Counted from the stretch's first letter, positions 53,028 through 61,518 are shown. The stretch: 64,000 nt of DNA from Agilicoccus flavus (GCF_014857905.1 NZ_JACYXE010000009.1:181739-245738); one strand, 5' to 3'. The notes: generated by a model from the sequence alone, not told the origin. Program-made: numbers and translations.

Positions 53028-53165
53028 AAGCAGGTGTCCACTCGTGGGCAGGCCGCCGACGTCGGCCCGGTTCTCGCACAGCGCGATCCGCCGCCGTCGA
53101 CCTTCTCGCCCCGAACCATCGACCCCTCGCCACGGGCATGTCCGAGGACTCACGAAGGACCGAGA

Positions 53166-53618
53166 ATGCATTTGTCCAGCGACGACGTCGCGCAGATCGT
53201 CGAAGAGGTGTGGGGCTCCATGCTCGCCGTCGACATCGCGCCCGCCGACATCGAGGTCGACAAGGGTGACCCGTCGGTCGCCGGCTCCGTCGGCGTCACC
53301 GGGGCCACGGATTGCCTCATCTCGCTCGAGATCAGCGAGAGCGGCGCCCGCAACGTGGCCGCCGCCATGTTCGGCCTCGACGAGGCCGACGTGAGCGACG
53401 ACGACATCGCCGACACGATCGGCGAGCTCACCAACATGGTCGGCGGCAACATCAAGAGCCTGCTGCCCGAGCCGAGCACGCTGTCGCTGCCGGTTGTGGC
53501 GTCGGGGCGCGGCCCCACGCTCCGCGTCGTCGGCGGCACGTCCCTGCTCCAGCAGGGCTTTCTCAGCGCCGGGCACCCCATGTTCGTCAACGTGTGGAAC
53601 CGCGCGTCGACGTCCTGA
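53166..53618 (+). CDS. cheX: CheX-like CheY-P phosphatase
   Basis: 150 residues of the CheC/CheX/FliY fold, one CheX-type domain. The catalytic pattern D-x3-E-x2-N is present as D83, E87, N90 in DTIGELTNMVGGNIKSLL. These residues hydrolyse phospho-CheY, ending the signal. It is first in an operon with a CheY and an unknown gene, transcribed away from cheA. RBS GAAGGA precedes the ATG. Whether it acts on the adjacent CheY or on the one beside cheB is not known. Confidence 0.9.
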   Translation: MHLSSDDVAQIVEEVWGSMLAVDIAPADIEVDKGDPSVAGSVGVTGATDCLISLEISESGARNVAAAMFGLDEADVSDDDIADTIGELTNMVGGNIKSLLPEPSTLSLPVVASGRGPTLRVVGGTSLLQQGFLSAGHPMFVNVWNRASTS

Positions 53619-53763
53619 TACCCGGTCGCGGCCGGAGCGTCCGACCCGTTCCGGCCGCGGCCGTCCCACCCTGCCGGGCGATGCCGCCGGCGCAGACACC
53701 CGGGGCCTGCCAGGGTTCTCCTCCCGCCCCACCGATACCACCACGAACGAAAGAGAGATTGCC

Positions 53764-54126
53764 GTGAAGGTCGTAGTTGCCGATGACAGCCGCGCGATGC
53801 GCATGATCGTCGTCCGGACCCTCCGCCAGGCCGGTTACGACGGCGCCGAGATCATCGAGTGCGAGGACGGCGCCGAGGGCCTGGCCAAGGTCAAGGAGGT
53901 CTCCCCCGACCTCGTCCTGTCCGACTGGAACATGCCGAACATGAGCGGCATCGAGTTCATCACCGCGCTGCGCGCCGAGGGCAACGACGTCAAGTTCGGC
54001 TTCGTCACCTCGGAGGGCTCGGACGCGATGCGCGAGCAGGCCGCCGCCCAGGGCGCGCTGTTCCTCATCGCCAAGCCGTTCACCGCGGACATGTTCTCGG
54101 ACGCCCTCAAGCCGGTCTTCGGCTGA
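53764..54126 (+). CDS. cheY: CheY-like response regulator (second)
   Basis: 120 residues, a single receiver domain: D7-D8, acceptor Asp54 in LVLSDWNMPNMSG, threonine (FVTSEGSDA) and lysine (LIAKPFT). GTG start 145 bases after cheX. It carries the same core as the other CheY here but only about half of its residues match. It may be the motor-binding regulator or a phosphate sink; the motor protein FliM lacks the usual docking peptide, so partner choice is open. Confidence 0.93.
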   Translation: MKVVVADDSRAMRMIVVRTLRQAGYDGAEIIECEDGAEGLAKVKEVSPDLVLSDWNMPNMSGIEFITALRAEGNDVKFGFVTSEGSDAMREQAAAQGALFLIAKPFTADMFSDALKPVFG

Positions 54127-54132
54127 TCCGCC

Positions 54133-54621
54133 ATGGCGACGTCCATCCCCGACCCGAAGCCCGTCAAGGACCTCTTCGAGAGCCTGCTGGGCCGTGACGT
54201 CGAGATCTCCGCGATGGGCGAGCCCGTCGTGCCGACGGCGAGGCGGGCGTGCTGCGTCGGCCTCTACGTCGACGCGAACCACGACACCAAGGCGCTCGTC
54301 GCCGCGGATCTCGAGCTGTCGGCCCGCGCCGGCGCCGCCCTCGGCCTCGTGCCGAAGGCCGGCGCCGACACGGCCATCGAGAACCGGGAGCTCCCCGCCG
54401 CGCTGTACGACAACTTCTACGAGGTGATGAACATCTTCTCGTCGCTGTTCAACGACGGCGCCCCCGAGGACCACCTCAAGCTGTCGCAGGTCTTCCAGCC
54501 CGGCATGGTCATCCCGACCACGGCGGCCAAGATGCTCCGGGGCCTCGGCAAGCGGGCCGACTTCAAGCTGGAGGTGGACGGGTACGGACCCGGCGCCCTC
54601 GGCATCGTCGTTTCCTTCTGA
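54133..54621 (+). CDS. unknown protein with CheC/CheX phosphatase motif
   Basis: 162 residues, not a named family to me. It fits the CheC-type active-site pattern [DS]-x3-E-x2-N-x22-P exactly: D93, E97, N100 and P123 (YDNFYEVMN ... FQPG). The fold order (strand-rich with long helices) is compatible with CheC/CheX. It starts six bases after the preceding cheY, so the operon is cheX-cheY-this gene, and the pair of phosphatase-like genes flanks the regulator. The match is by motif only, with no obvious CheX sequence similarity outside it; a cyclic-nucleotide or adaptor role is also possible. Confidence 0.55.
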   Translation: MATSIPDPKPVKDLFESLLGRDVEISAMGEPVVPTARRACCVGLYVDANHDTKALVAADLELSARAGAALGLVPKAGADTAIENRELPAALYDNFYEVMNIFSSLFNDGAPEDHLKLSQVFQPGMVIPTTAAKMLRGLGKRADFKLEVDGYGPGALGIVVSF

Positions 54622-54632
54622 GCCCACCCATC

Positions 54633-54669
54633 CGACGCCCACCGCTCCCCCAAGGAGCGGTGGGCGTCG
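54633..54669. terminator. strong bidirectional hairpin
   Basis: GACGCCCACCGCTCC (54634-54648) pairs with GGAGCGGTGGGCGTC (54654-54668), 15-16 bp, 5-base loop, 12 bases after the stop of the cheX operon. It lies between that operon and the convergent PIN gene. No T tract. Confidence 0.75.
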
Positions 54670-54775
54670 CGCTGCCCCGGCCACTCCGGACGCGCCCCGG
54701 ACCGGGGCGCCTCCACATGCTGAGATGTCACGACGTACCACTCCGAGCGGCGCGGGCGCGGTCGGTCGTGTCATC

Positions 54776-55237
54776 TCACGAGCCGGGCCGGCTGGTGATG
54801 ACGTGGAGGGCCTCGCGACCGCCCTGGATCGCGGCGGTCGCCAGGTGCCGGTCGAACGTCGCGAGTTTCCCTCCGTTGGTCGCGGCCGACGCCAACAGGT
54901 ACGCGTCGATCACCTGCGCCGACCCGGCGAGCCGATCGGGGTCCACGAGCGGGGAGTCGACGAGGGAGGCCGTGTCCGGCCAGAAGGAGTGGCCGGGCAG
55001 CGAGCGGATGCCCACGAGCAGCGGGGCAGCACCGGCGGGCGATCCGGCCGTGTGCGGATATCGCGGGTGCCCCACGACCCGCAGCAGCCCGTTCTCGGTG
55101 AAGGGGCAGGTCGCGAAGTTCGCGGCCCCGGTCCGCTCGAACCACTCGTGGGCGAGGTCGTGGTGGGCGTGCCCCGGGTCGACGAGCGCGACGAGCACGT
55201 TGACGTCGAGCAGGTATCCCGACACCGGATCGGTCAC
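54776..55237 (-). CDS. PIN-domain ribonuclease toxin, VapC type
   Basis: 153 residues of the PIN fold. The acidic active site is visible: Asp11 in YLLDVNVLVALVD, the glutamate in CPFTENGLLRV, the aspartate in QVIDAYLLASAATNGG and the last one in KLATFDRHL. VapC toxins cut specific tRNAs or rRNA. It follows the antitoxin with a four-base overlap, the standard VapBC arrangement. It sits inside the flagellar island. Confidence 0.88.
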   Translation of the reverse strand: MTDPVSGYLLDVNVLVALVDPGHAHHDLAHEWFERTGAANFATCPFTENGLLRVVGHPRYPHTAGSPAGAAPLLVGIRSLPGHSFWPDTASLVDSPLVDPDRLAGSAQVIDAYLLASAATNGGKLATFDRHLATAAIQGGREALHVITSRPGS

Positions 55238-55464
55238 GGCGCGTCGTCGAGCAGCTCGGCCACGAGGGCCGACGTGGCGATGGGCGTGTCCAGATCGGCG
55301 GGCAGCAGGGGGATGCCGTTGCGCGTCGCCGGCGCTGCGGCGTCACGCCGCAGCCCCCGCCGGGCCAGCTCGGTGAGGACGTCGCCGAGCGGGCGCCCTT
55401 GCGCCGCGGCGAGGTCGCGCGCCGCGTCGAGCACATCGTCCCCGAGAGTCACCGTGGTCCGCAT
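55234..55464 (-). CDS. ribbon-helix-helix antitoxin, VapB type
   Basis: 76 residues. The N-terminal 40 are a ribbon-helix-helix DNA-binding domain (MRTTVTLGDDVLDAARDLAA, then GDVLTELARRGLR). The C-terminal part (ATRNGIPLLPADLDTPI) has the pattern that wraps the PIN toxin. First gene of the pair, four-base overlap with the toxin. Confidence 0.86.
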   Translation of the reverse strand: MRTTVTLGDDVLDAARDLAAAQGRPLGDVLTELARRGLRRDAAAPATRNGIPLLPADLDTPIATSALVAELLDDAP

Positions 55465-55479
55465 CGCATCATCCTACAT

Positions 55480-55496
55480 CGCGCATCAGATGCGCG
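55480..55496 (-). promoter_or_regulatory. inverted repeat, candidate VapB operator
   Basis: CGCGCAT-CAG-ATGCGCG is a perfect 7-bp inverted repeat with a 3-base spacer, 16 bases upstream of the antitoxin ATG. It lies among repeated CATCGCATCATC-type half sites, as expected for a self-regulated toxin-antitoxin promoter. Confidence 0.5.
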
Positions 55497-55586
55497 GCGC
55501 TCGAGCATTGTCCCCACAGGACAGCGAAAACGACGGTTGACATCGCCATCTCACCATGTGTCGCGGCAGCCGGCCGGGGCAGCGGC

Positions 55587-55618
55587 GAGGCCCGCCCCCG
55601 CGTGGTGGGGCGGGCCTC
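55587..55618 (-). terminator. terminator of flgK-flgL
   Basis: GAGGCCCGCCCC (55587-55598) pairs with GGGGCGGGCCTC (55607-55618), a perfect 12-bp stem with an 8-base loop, 12 bases after the flgL stop. Confidence 0.75.
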
Positions 55619-55629
55619 GTGGCGCCGGG

Positions 55630-56529
55630 TCAGCGGATGAAGTCGACCAGGGTGGGCTGGATGACCTTGGCGGACGCCGAGAGGGCGGCCTGGTAGGCGT
55701 TGGACTGGATGGACAGGTCCATCGCGGCCTTCATGAAGTCGGTGTCCTCGACCTTGGACAGGGCGATGCGGCTGGCGTCGTCCTGGCGGCCGTTGAGGTT
55801 CTCCAGGCCCTGGAGGCGGTTGACGCGGACGCCGACGCTCGAGTGCACGTTGGAGATGTTGCTGCGGAGGGTGTCGACGGCGTTCAGTCCCTCGCGCATC
55901 CCGTCGAGATCGCCGGCCTCGATGGCGTCGGCGAGCTTGGCCAGGGCACCCGTGGTCGAGAGCGCGTCGCCGAAGGCCTCGTCGCCGTTGACGCCGACGT
56001 TCATCTGGCCGGCCTCGCCGGGCGAGCCGTTGATCTGGCGCAGCACCGGGAAGGTGTTGCCCTGGTACTCGCCCGTCGCCGGGTCGAACGCGTTGCCGTT
56101 GGGGGTCGTCCCGCCGAACAGCGGGAGGCCGCCGTACTGCCCGTTGGCCTGCTGGAGCAGGCCCTCGCGTAGCTGGCGGATCGACTCCGCGTACGCCTTG
56201 CGCTGATCCGCCCCGTTGACGCCGTTGAGCGCGGCGATCGTCTGGGTGCGGATGCTGTTGGTCATGTTGGCCGTCTGCGTCAGCGCGTCGTCGGCGGCGG
56301 ACAGGCGCGAGAGCCCGTCGGTGATGTTCTGCCCGAACTGCTCGAGCTGGCTCTGCTCGTCACGGAACCGGAGCGCGGACACCGTCCCGACCGGGTCGTC
56401 GGAGGGGCGGCTGATGCGCTTGCCCGTCGTGAGCTGCTCCTGCGTCTGCTGCAGGCGGCCCAGGCTCGTGTTGAGACCCGCGAGCTGGGTCCGGTTCATC
56501 GAGTTCTGCGTGATGCGCATTCCGGTCAT
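55630..56529 (-). CDS. flgL: flagellar hook-associated protein 3 (FlgL)
   Basis: 299 residues. Flagellin-like N terminus RITQNSMNRTQLAGLNTSLGRLQQTQ with KRISRPSDDPVGT, and C terminus FMKAAMDLSIQSNAYQAALSASAK. It is the junction subunit on top of FlgK and below the filament. Follows flgK by 15 bases. The family often begins MRITQ; here ATG is three codons earlier, also possible. Confidence 0.96.
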   Translation of the reverse strand: MTGMRITQNSMNRTQLAGLNTSLGRLQQTQEQLTTGKRISRPSDDPVGTVSALRFRDEQSQLEQFGQNITDGLSRLSAADDALTQTANMTNSIRTQTIAALNGVNGADQRKAYAESIRQLREGLLQQANGQYGGLPLFGGTTPNGNAFDPATGEYQGNTFPVLRQINGSPGEAGQMNVGVNGDEAFGDALSTTGALAKLADAIEAGDLDGMREGLNAVDTLRSNISNVHSSVGVRVNRLQGLENLNGRQDDASRIALSKVEDTDFMKAAMDLSIQSNAYQAALSASAKVIQPTLVDFIR

Positions 56530-56544
56530 GTCAGGTCACCCCTC

Positions 56545-58020
56545 TCAGCGGACCATGTTGATGAGCGTGTCGAGCGTCTGGTCGATGACGCCGACGTACT
56601 TGGCGGCTGCACTGAACGAGTGCTGGAACTGCACGAGGTTGGTCATCTCCTCGTTGAGCGAGACGCCGGAGACGGAGTCGCGGGCGTCCTCGGCCTTCAT
56701 GACGACGTTCGCCTGCACGTCGACGTTGCGGTTGACCGACTGGGCCTGCACCCCGAGCTCGACGACCATCGCCTTGTACGTGGCGTCGGTGCCCCCGACG
56801 TCGGCGATGTGCCGCGACATGGCCCTCGCGTTGTTGCCGTCGAGGGCGGCCGGCGTGCCGTTGATGTCGCCCGTCGAGACCGCGATGGAGTTCGCGACGG
56901 CATCCTGCGGGACGCGGATGTTGCGGGCCGTGACCGCTCCCCCGTCGGCGGCGACGAGGAGGTCGGCCCCCGCTTCACCCTCGACCGTGAAGCCCTGCGC
57001 CTGCTGGCTGTTGACGGTCTCGGCGAGCTTCGCGGCGATGTCGTCGAACTTCGCCATGTAGTTCGGGATCGTCTCGTTCATGCCCTTGAGCTGGCCGGAG
57101 ATGCGACCGGAGGCGATGCCGCTGTCACCGGAGTTCGCGTTGCCGACGTGCGGGTCGGAGCTCGCGGTGGTGTCCCACTGCACGGTGACGGGCTGCGGGT
57201 CGCCGCTGTCGGGGTACGTGCCGGCGTTGGGGTCGTTCACCGTGAGGAGGTTGGCCTTCACACCGTCGACGAGCTTCGTGCCACCGATGAAGACGTCCAC
57301 CGACTGCGAGTTGAACGGCGAGTTCTGGTCCTGCTCGGCCGGTCGGACCGTCGCTCCCGTGAGGTCGGCGATCTTGGAGATGAGCAGGTCGCGCTGGTCG
57401 AGCAGCTCGTTGCTCGGCACCTTGGCGATGTTGTTGTTGCGGATCGCGTCGTTGAGGCGCGCGACGTCCTTGGCCATCGTGTTGACGTCGTTGACGTTGG
57501 CGACGACCTCGGAGCCGGTGTCCTGCCACTGCGTCTCCAGCGAGGAGGCCATGAGGTTGAGCTGGCCGGCGGCGTCCTTGGTGCGCTCGAGCGCCTGGGC
57601 GCGGGGGGCCTGGTCCGCGACGGTGGGGCTGTTGCCGGCGCCGCCGAACGCGTTCCACATCTGGGCGAGCTTCTTCTGCAGGCCCGTGTCGCTGGGCTCG
57701 CCGACGATGCGCTCCATGGCGGCCATCGTCTTCTGCTGCTCCTGGATGTTGCCCAGGTTGGCGTTGGCGTTGTTGGCGCGGGCGACAAGGAAGGAATCGG
57801 TCAGGCGGCTGACTCCGGTGATCTTGACGCCCTCGCCCGTGCCGTCGTACTTCGACCAGAACGCGGGCACACCCGGTCCGCCGATCGCCTCGAGGTCCAC
57901 CCGCTGGCGCGAGTAGCCGGGCGTCGCGGAGTTCGCGATGTTCTGCCCCGTGACGTCGAGGCCACGCTGGGCGGCGTGGATCGCCGACGTGCCGATGTGC
58001 AGTCCGCCGAAGGTCGACAT
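56545..58020 (-). CDS. flgK: flagellar hook-associated protein 1 (FlgK)
   Basis: 491 residues. N terminus FGGLHIGTSAIHAAQRGLDVTGQNIANSATPGYSRQRV (in parts) and C terminus EEMTNLVQFQHSFSAAAKYVGV are the FlgK signature pair. The central region (LRNNNIAKVPSNELLDQRDLL) is also typical. First of the flgK-flgL operon. Confidence 0.97.
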   Translation of the reverse strand: MSTFGGLHIGTSAIHAAQRGLDVTGQNIANSATPGYSRQRVDLEAIGGPGVPAFWSKYDGTGEGVKITGVSRLTDSFLVARANNANANLGNIQEQQKTMAAMERIVGEPSDTGLQKKLAQMWNAFGGAGNSPTVADQAPRAQALERTKDAAGQLNLMASSLETQWQDTGSEVVANVNDVNTMAKDVARLNDAIRNNNIAKVPSNELLDQRDLLISKIADLTGATVRPAEQDQNSPFNSQSVDVFIGGTKLVDGVKANLLTVNDPNAGTYPDSGDPQPVTVQWDTTASSDPHVGNANSGDSGIASGRISGQLKGMNETIPNYMAKFDDIAAKLAETVNSQQAQGFTVEGEAGADLLVAADGGAVTARNIRVPQDAVANSIAVSTGDINGTPAALDGNNARAMSRHIADVGGTDATYKAMVVELGVQAQSVNRNVDVQANVVMKAEDARDSVSGVSLNEEMTNLVQFQHSFSAAAKYVGVIDQTLDTLINMVR

Positions 58021-58115
58021 GGTTCTCGTTTCCTCATCCGTGAGTGTGGTGGGCCGGCAGCGCCGGCTCCGTCTGGCCGCGTCAGGGTCGAGTCACCTGA
58101 ACAGTCGTCTTCCCC

Positions 58116-58141
58116 TTCGGCCGGACGCCCGGGCTTGTGAG
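58116..58141 (-). promoter_or_regulatory. flagellar sigma-type promoter of flgK
   Basis: Minus-strand CTCA, 16 bases, GCCGAAGGG, about 95 bases upstream of flgK and after the fliT-like stop. Only this one of the ten sites has GCCGAA. Confidence 0.7.
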
Positions 58142-58202
58142 CGGTCGGCGGGGCTCAGTTCCCTCGCCGGGGTTTCCGCGGTGACGTTCCGGTGGGGCGG
58201 GC

Positions 58203-58511
58203 TCAGACGCTGGCGTCGAGGAAGAGGGCGACGGCGCGGTTCGCGCTGCCCTTCTGGGCGTGGTGCGTCGCCGCGTGCTCGATGTCGCTCGCCGTGGCGG
58301 CGAGCTGGAACTGCACGAACGTCGACAGCAGCCCGATGCGCTTGACGAGGTTCATGACGCGTTCGGCGCACTCGGGGGGCAGGGGCCCGAGGTCGACCGG
58401 GGGCTCCCACTGCGGGACCGGGCGCACGTCGCCGTGCCGCACCGCCGCCTCGTGGGAGTTGAGCTCGTCCTCCATGGACGCCAGGGCGGCGTCCCACGCC
58501 GCCGCGCTCAT
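58203..58511 (-). CDS. FliT-like small flagellar protein
   Basis: 102 residues, all-helical in pattern (AAAWDAALASMEDELNSHE; ECAERVMNLVKRIGLLSTFVQFQ). Its place after fliS and its overlap with it (ATGA) point to the FliT export-chaperone slot, but sequence similarity to FliT is not clear. It would hold FliD in an export-ready state and keep it from aggregating. Confidence 0.6.
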   Translation of the reverse strand: MSAAAWDAALASMEDELNSHEAAVRHGDVRPVPQWEPPVDLGPLPPECAERVMNLVKRIGLLSTFVQFQLAATASDIEHAATHHAQKGSANRAVALFLDASV

Positions 58512-58891
58512 GACTGGCCGCCGCGGCCGGCGACCTCGAACCACGCGTCGCGGATGGGCTGGACGACGTCGCGCGCGTTCTGCACGTGGACCGCGTCCTT
58601 GTTGACGTTCGCGTTGACGAGCTCCTCGAGCACCCAGTCGTACAGGCGACGGAGGGCCTCGCCCTCCTTCCAGGCGGAGGTGTCGAGGGTGGAGCTCAGC
58701 TCGCGGACGATGTCCTGGGCGTGCATGAGCGCCGTGTGCGTGGCCTGGATGTCGCGCACACCCAGGCCCTGCTCCGCGGCCGAGAGGTCCTTGAGGAGCC
58801 GGTCGTACAGCATCACGACGAGCTGCGCCGGGGATGCGGTGGTGACGGCCTCGCGGGCGTACCGGTTGCGGAGCTGGGCCTGGGTGGTCAT
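58508..58891 (-). CDS. fliS: flagellin export chaperone FliS
   Basis: 127 residues. FliS pattern RYAREAVTTASPAQLVVMLYDRLLKDL at the start and LYDWVLEELVNANVNKD in the last helix. It binds the C-terminal helix of flagellin. Lies 26 bases downstream of fliD. Confidence 0.96.
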   Translation of the reverse strand: MTTQAQLRNRYAREAVTTASPAQLVVMLYDRLLKDLSAAEQGLGVRDIQATHTALMHAQDIVRELSSTLDTSAWKEGEALRRLYDWVLEELVNANVNKDAVHVQNARDVVQPIRDAWFEVAGRGGQS

Positions 58892-58917
58892 GCGTGGGTC
58901 CTATCGGTCGAGACCGG

Positions 58918-60264
58918 TCAGCCGGTCGGGAGCGTGGCGAGCTGGCCCGAAAGCCAGTTGCCCTGCGCCTGCATCTTGGAAAGAAGCGACTCCATGGCGC
59001 TGAACTGCTGCTTCAGCGTCTCTTCCCGAAGCGACATCCGGTCCTCGAACCTGGTGATCTGAGCCGTGTAGTCCTTCACCGAGGCCTGTTCGGCCTGGAT
59101 CCGCATCGTCAACGTCCCATCGGCAGCGCTCGTGGCCTGCTTACTCACCTCGCCGACCTTCGTCGCGATCTCGCCGGCCGCCTTGGTGACCGAATCGGGA
59201 TCGCTCTTGTAGTTCGCGACGAACTTCGTCTTGTCGAACTTCAAGGTGCCGTCGCGCTCGATGCTGATGCCGAGCGTGGACGGCAGGGCGGTGCTCGACC
59301 CGGTGAACGCGGTCTGGATCTCCTGACTCAGCCCGCGCGTCATCGAGTCACCCAGAAGGGGCCCACCGGTCTTCTTGGTGGAGTCCCACTTGCTGTTGCT
59401 GCTCACCGTGCCGAGCGCGTCGTTGGCCGCCTTGACGAAGGCCTCCAACTTGGCCGCCATGCCGTCGACGTCGGCCGTGAGGTCGATCGTCACCGGAGTG
59501 GTCGGATCCGCCTTGACGGGCGAGATCGTCACGCCCGGCATGAGGTCCTTCACGTCGCGGGTCGGCGACGAGACGTCGTAGCCGTTGTCGCCCCCGATCC
59601 GCAGGACGGTGTCCGCCGGCTCATTGAGCTGCTTGAACGCACCGAGGACCGACGTCGCCGTCGGCGTCGTCGTGCCGTCGGTGATGTTGACCCCGCTCTG
59701 GGCGCCCGTCGTCGCCGACGTCACCTGGAGCTTGTACGTGTTCGGCGCCACCTGCACGGTGGTCGCCTTGACGCCCGAGTCGCTCCGGTTGATCAGCGCG
59801 GCGACGTCCTCGATGGACGCGCCGGCCTGGACGTCGATCGTCGCCGACTTGTCGCCCGAGCCGACCTTGAACGAGAACCCGCTGTCGCTGATGCTGGTGC
59901 CGCCGGTGAACGTCGTGTCGAACGCGCCCGAGCCGGCCTGGGCGATGCTCTTGACCGTGAAGGTCAGGGAGCCCGCCGCCGCCTTGTCGGTGGTCGTCGC
60001 CGTGGCGATGTTCGTGTTCGACGAGGTGGCCGAGACGCCCGTGAACGCCGAGGCGCCGGTGAGCGTGTCCGGCACGAGGACCTTCGCCGCGTCGCCCAGC
60101 GACTTGAGCTGACCGTTGAGCGCGGTCAGCGTCGTGACGATCGATTGAGCCGTGTTGCGGCCCGTCGTGAGGCCCTTGCCCGAGAGCCGCTCCGCGCTCA
60201 TCAACTGCGAGACGAGCGACGTCGTGTCGATCCCGCTACCGAGGCCGGAAACCGAGATGGCCAT
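58918..60264 (-). CDS. fliD: filament cap protein FliD
   Basis: 448 residues. N-terminal SVSGLGSGIDTTSLVSQLMS is the FliD hallmark, followed by the flagellin-hook-IN repeat region and C-terminal helices RIQAEQASVKDYTAQITRFEDR (in parts). It forms the pentameric cap that folds flagellin at the tip. The base composition is less G+C-rich than the export genes. No flagellar-type promoter is seen just upstream, so it may be read through from fliC. Confidence 0.96.
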   Translation of the reverse strand: MAISVSGLGSGIDTTSLVSQLMSAERLSGKGLTTGRNTAQSIVTTLTALNGQLKSLGDAAKVLVPDTLTGASAFTGVSATSSNTNIATATTTDKAAAGSLTFTVKSIAQAGSGAFDTTFTGGTSISDSGFSFKVGSGDKSATIDVQAGASIEDVAALINRSDSGVKATTVQVAPNTYKLQVTSATTGAQSGVNITDGTTTPTATSVLGAFKQLNEPADTVLRIGGDNGYDVSSPTRDVKDLMPGVTISPVKADPTTPVTIDLTADVDGMAAKLEAFVKAANDALGTVSSNSKWDSTKKTGGPLLGDSMTRGLSQEIQTAFTGSSTALPSTLGISIERDGTLKFDKTKFVANYKSDPDSVTKAAGEIATKVGEVSKQATSAADGTLTMRIQAEQASVKDYTAQITRFEDRMSLREETLKQQFSAMESLLSKMQAQGNWLSGQLATLPTG

Positions 60265-60306
60265 GTCCGTTCTCCTTCCGTGGAGTCAGGTCGCGACAAC
60301 CCACAA

Positions 60307-60335
60307 GGGGGCGCGGGCGGTATGCCCACGCCCCC
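60307..60335 (-). terminator. attenuating hairpin after fliC
   Basis: Plus-strand GGGGGCGCGGGC (60307-60318) and GCCCACGCCCCC (60324-60335) form a 12-bp stem (one G-T pair) with a 5-base loop, 34 bases after the fliC stop. It separates abundant fliC message from fliD. Confidence 0.7.
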
Positions 60336-60368
60336 TCGGGGTCAAGCGACTATCCGGTTGTCTCAGGG

Positions 60369-61172
60369 TCAGCCCAGGAGACGCAGGACACCCTGCGAGC
60401 TCTGGTTGGCCTGAGCGAGCATCGCGGTACCGGCCTGCTGCAGGATCTGCGAACGGGTGAAGTTCGTCATCTCCTTCGCCATGTCGGTGTCGCGGATGCG
60501 GCTCTCGGAGGCAGCCAGGTTCTCGGCCGACACGCTCAGGTTCTTGATCGTGTGGTCGAGACGGTTCTGGACCGCGCCGAGGCTGGAACGAGAGTTCGAG
60601 ACAGCCGCGATCTGGGCGTCGATCGCCGCGATCTGGCCCGTTCCCGTCGTCACGTCCACCGAGGACAGCGCGGCCGCCACAGCGGACAGGTCACCCAGGT
60701 TGAACGAGATGGTCTCGCCGTCGTTCGCACCGACCTGCAGCGTCATGGTGCCACCACCGAGCAGGCTCGTGCCGTTGAACTTGGTCCGCTCGCCGATCTT
60801 GCCGATCTCCTCGGTGAGCTGCTTGACCTCGGCCTGGATCTGCGTCTTGTTCTCGGGCGAGTTGGTGCCGTTGGCGGCCTGAACGGTGAGGGTGCGCATG
60901 CGCTGCAGCATGGAGTGCACCTCGTTCATCGCGCCCTCGGCGGTCTGAACCATGCTGATGCCGTCCTGCGCGTTGGACGTGGCCTGGTTGAGGCCGTTGA
61001 CCTGGCTGCGCAGGTTCTCCGAGATGGAGAGGCCAGCGGCGTCGTCCGCAGCTCGGTTGATGCGCAGACCCGAGCTGAGACGCTCGAGGCTGGTCTGCAT
61101 CGAACCCTGGGTACCCGTGAGGTTGCGGTACGAGTTGAGGGCGGCGACGTTGGTGTTGATCTGAAGACCCAT
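60369..61172 (-). CDS. fliC: flagellin, short form
   Basis: 267 residues. N terminus MGLQINTNVAALNSYRNL with LERLSSGLRINRAADDAAGL, and C terminus TRSQILQQAGTAMLAQANQ, are the D0/D1 signature; the D2/D3 outer domains are missing, so the filament would be thin and smooth. The ATG has GAAGGAG 7 bases upstream. Several Ser/Thr sit in the short central part, candidates for glycosylation. It is the only flagellin in the window. Confidence 0.97.
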   Translation of the reverse strand: MGLQINTNVAALNSYRNLTGTQGSMQTSLERLSSGLRINRAADDAAGLSISENLRSQVNGLNQATSNAQDGISMVQTAEGAMNEVHSMLQRMRTLTVQAANGTNSPENKTQIQAEVKQLTEEIGKIGERTKFNGTSLLGGGTMTLQVGANDGETISFNLGDLSAVAAALSSVDVTTGTGQIAAIDAQIAAVSNSRSSLGAVQNRLDHTIKNLSVSAENLAASESRIRDTDMAKEMTNFTRSQILQQAGTAMLAQANQSSQGVLRLLG

Positions 61173-61298
61173 GATGATGCTCCTTCGTGGAATGGGGTCC
61201 GGGTCGCCGTCCGTGGCGATCCCGAGGGCTTCGGGTGAAGTCCTGTCGAGGCCTAGGCCCCGGCTGGTGCGCCGGGGTTCGTTCCCGACACCAGGCTC

Positions 61299-61324
61299 AT
61301 CGACGCCGCAGCCTCTTCCCTTAG
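61299..61324 (-). promoter_or_regulatory. flagellar sigma-type promoter of fliC
   Basis: Minus-strand CTAA, 16 bases, GTCGATGAG, about 125 bases upstream of the flagellin ATG. Confidence 0.6.
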
Positions 61325-61452
61325 CGTCGAGCGGCATTTTTTCTTCGACTCGCGCCTCGGATACGTGACGCCGAGCCCGCGCTGGTTCCGCCCACGGCCA
61401 GCGCACTCACCCAGAGCGCTTGCGCTGACAGGCAACTCGCCTGACGTCCCAC

Positions 61453-61478
61453 CTCAGGGACGGCGCGCACAGTCCGAT
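61453..61478 (+). promoter_or_regulatory. flagellar sigma-type promoter of the unknown-glycosyltransferase pair
   Basis: Plus-strand CTCA (61453-61456), 16 bases, TCCGAT (61473-61478) then AGG, about 40 bases upstream of the ATG at 61519. It puts this pair in the flagellar regulon. Confidence 0.6.
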
Positions 61479-61518
61479 AGGAAGACGGTCAGCACTGCCC
61501 AACCGAGACGAGGACTCC

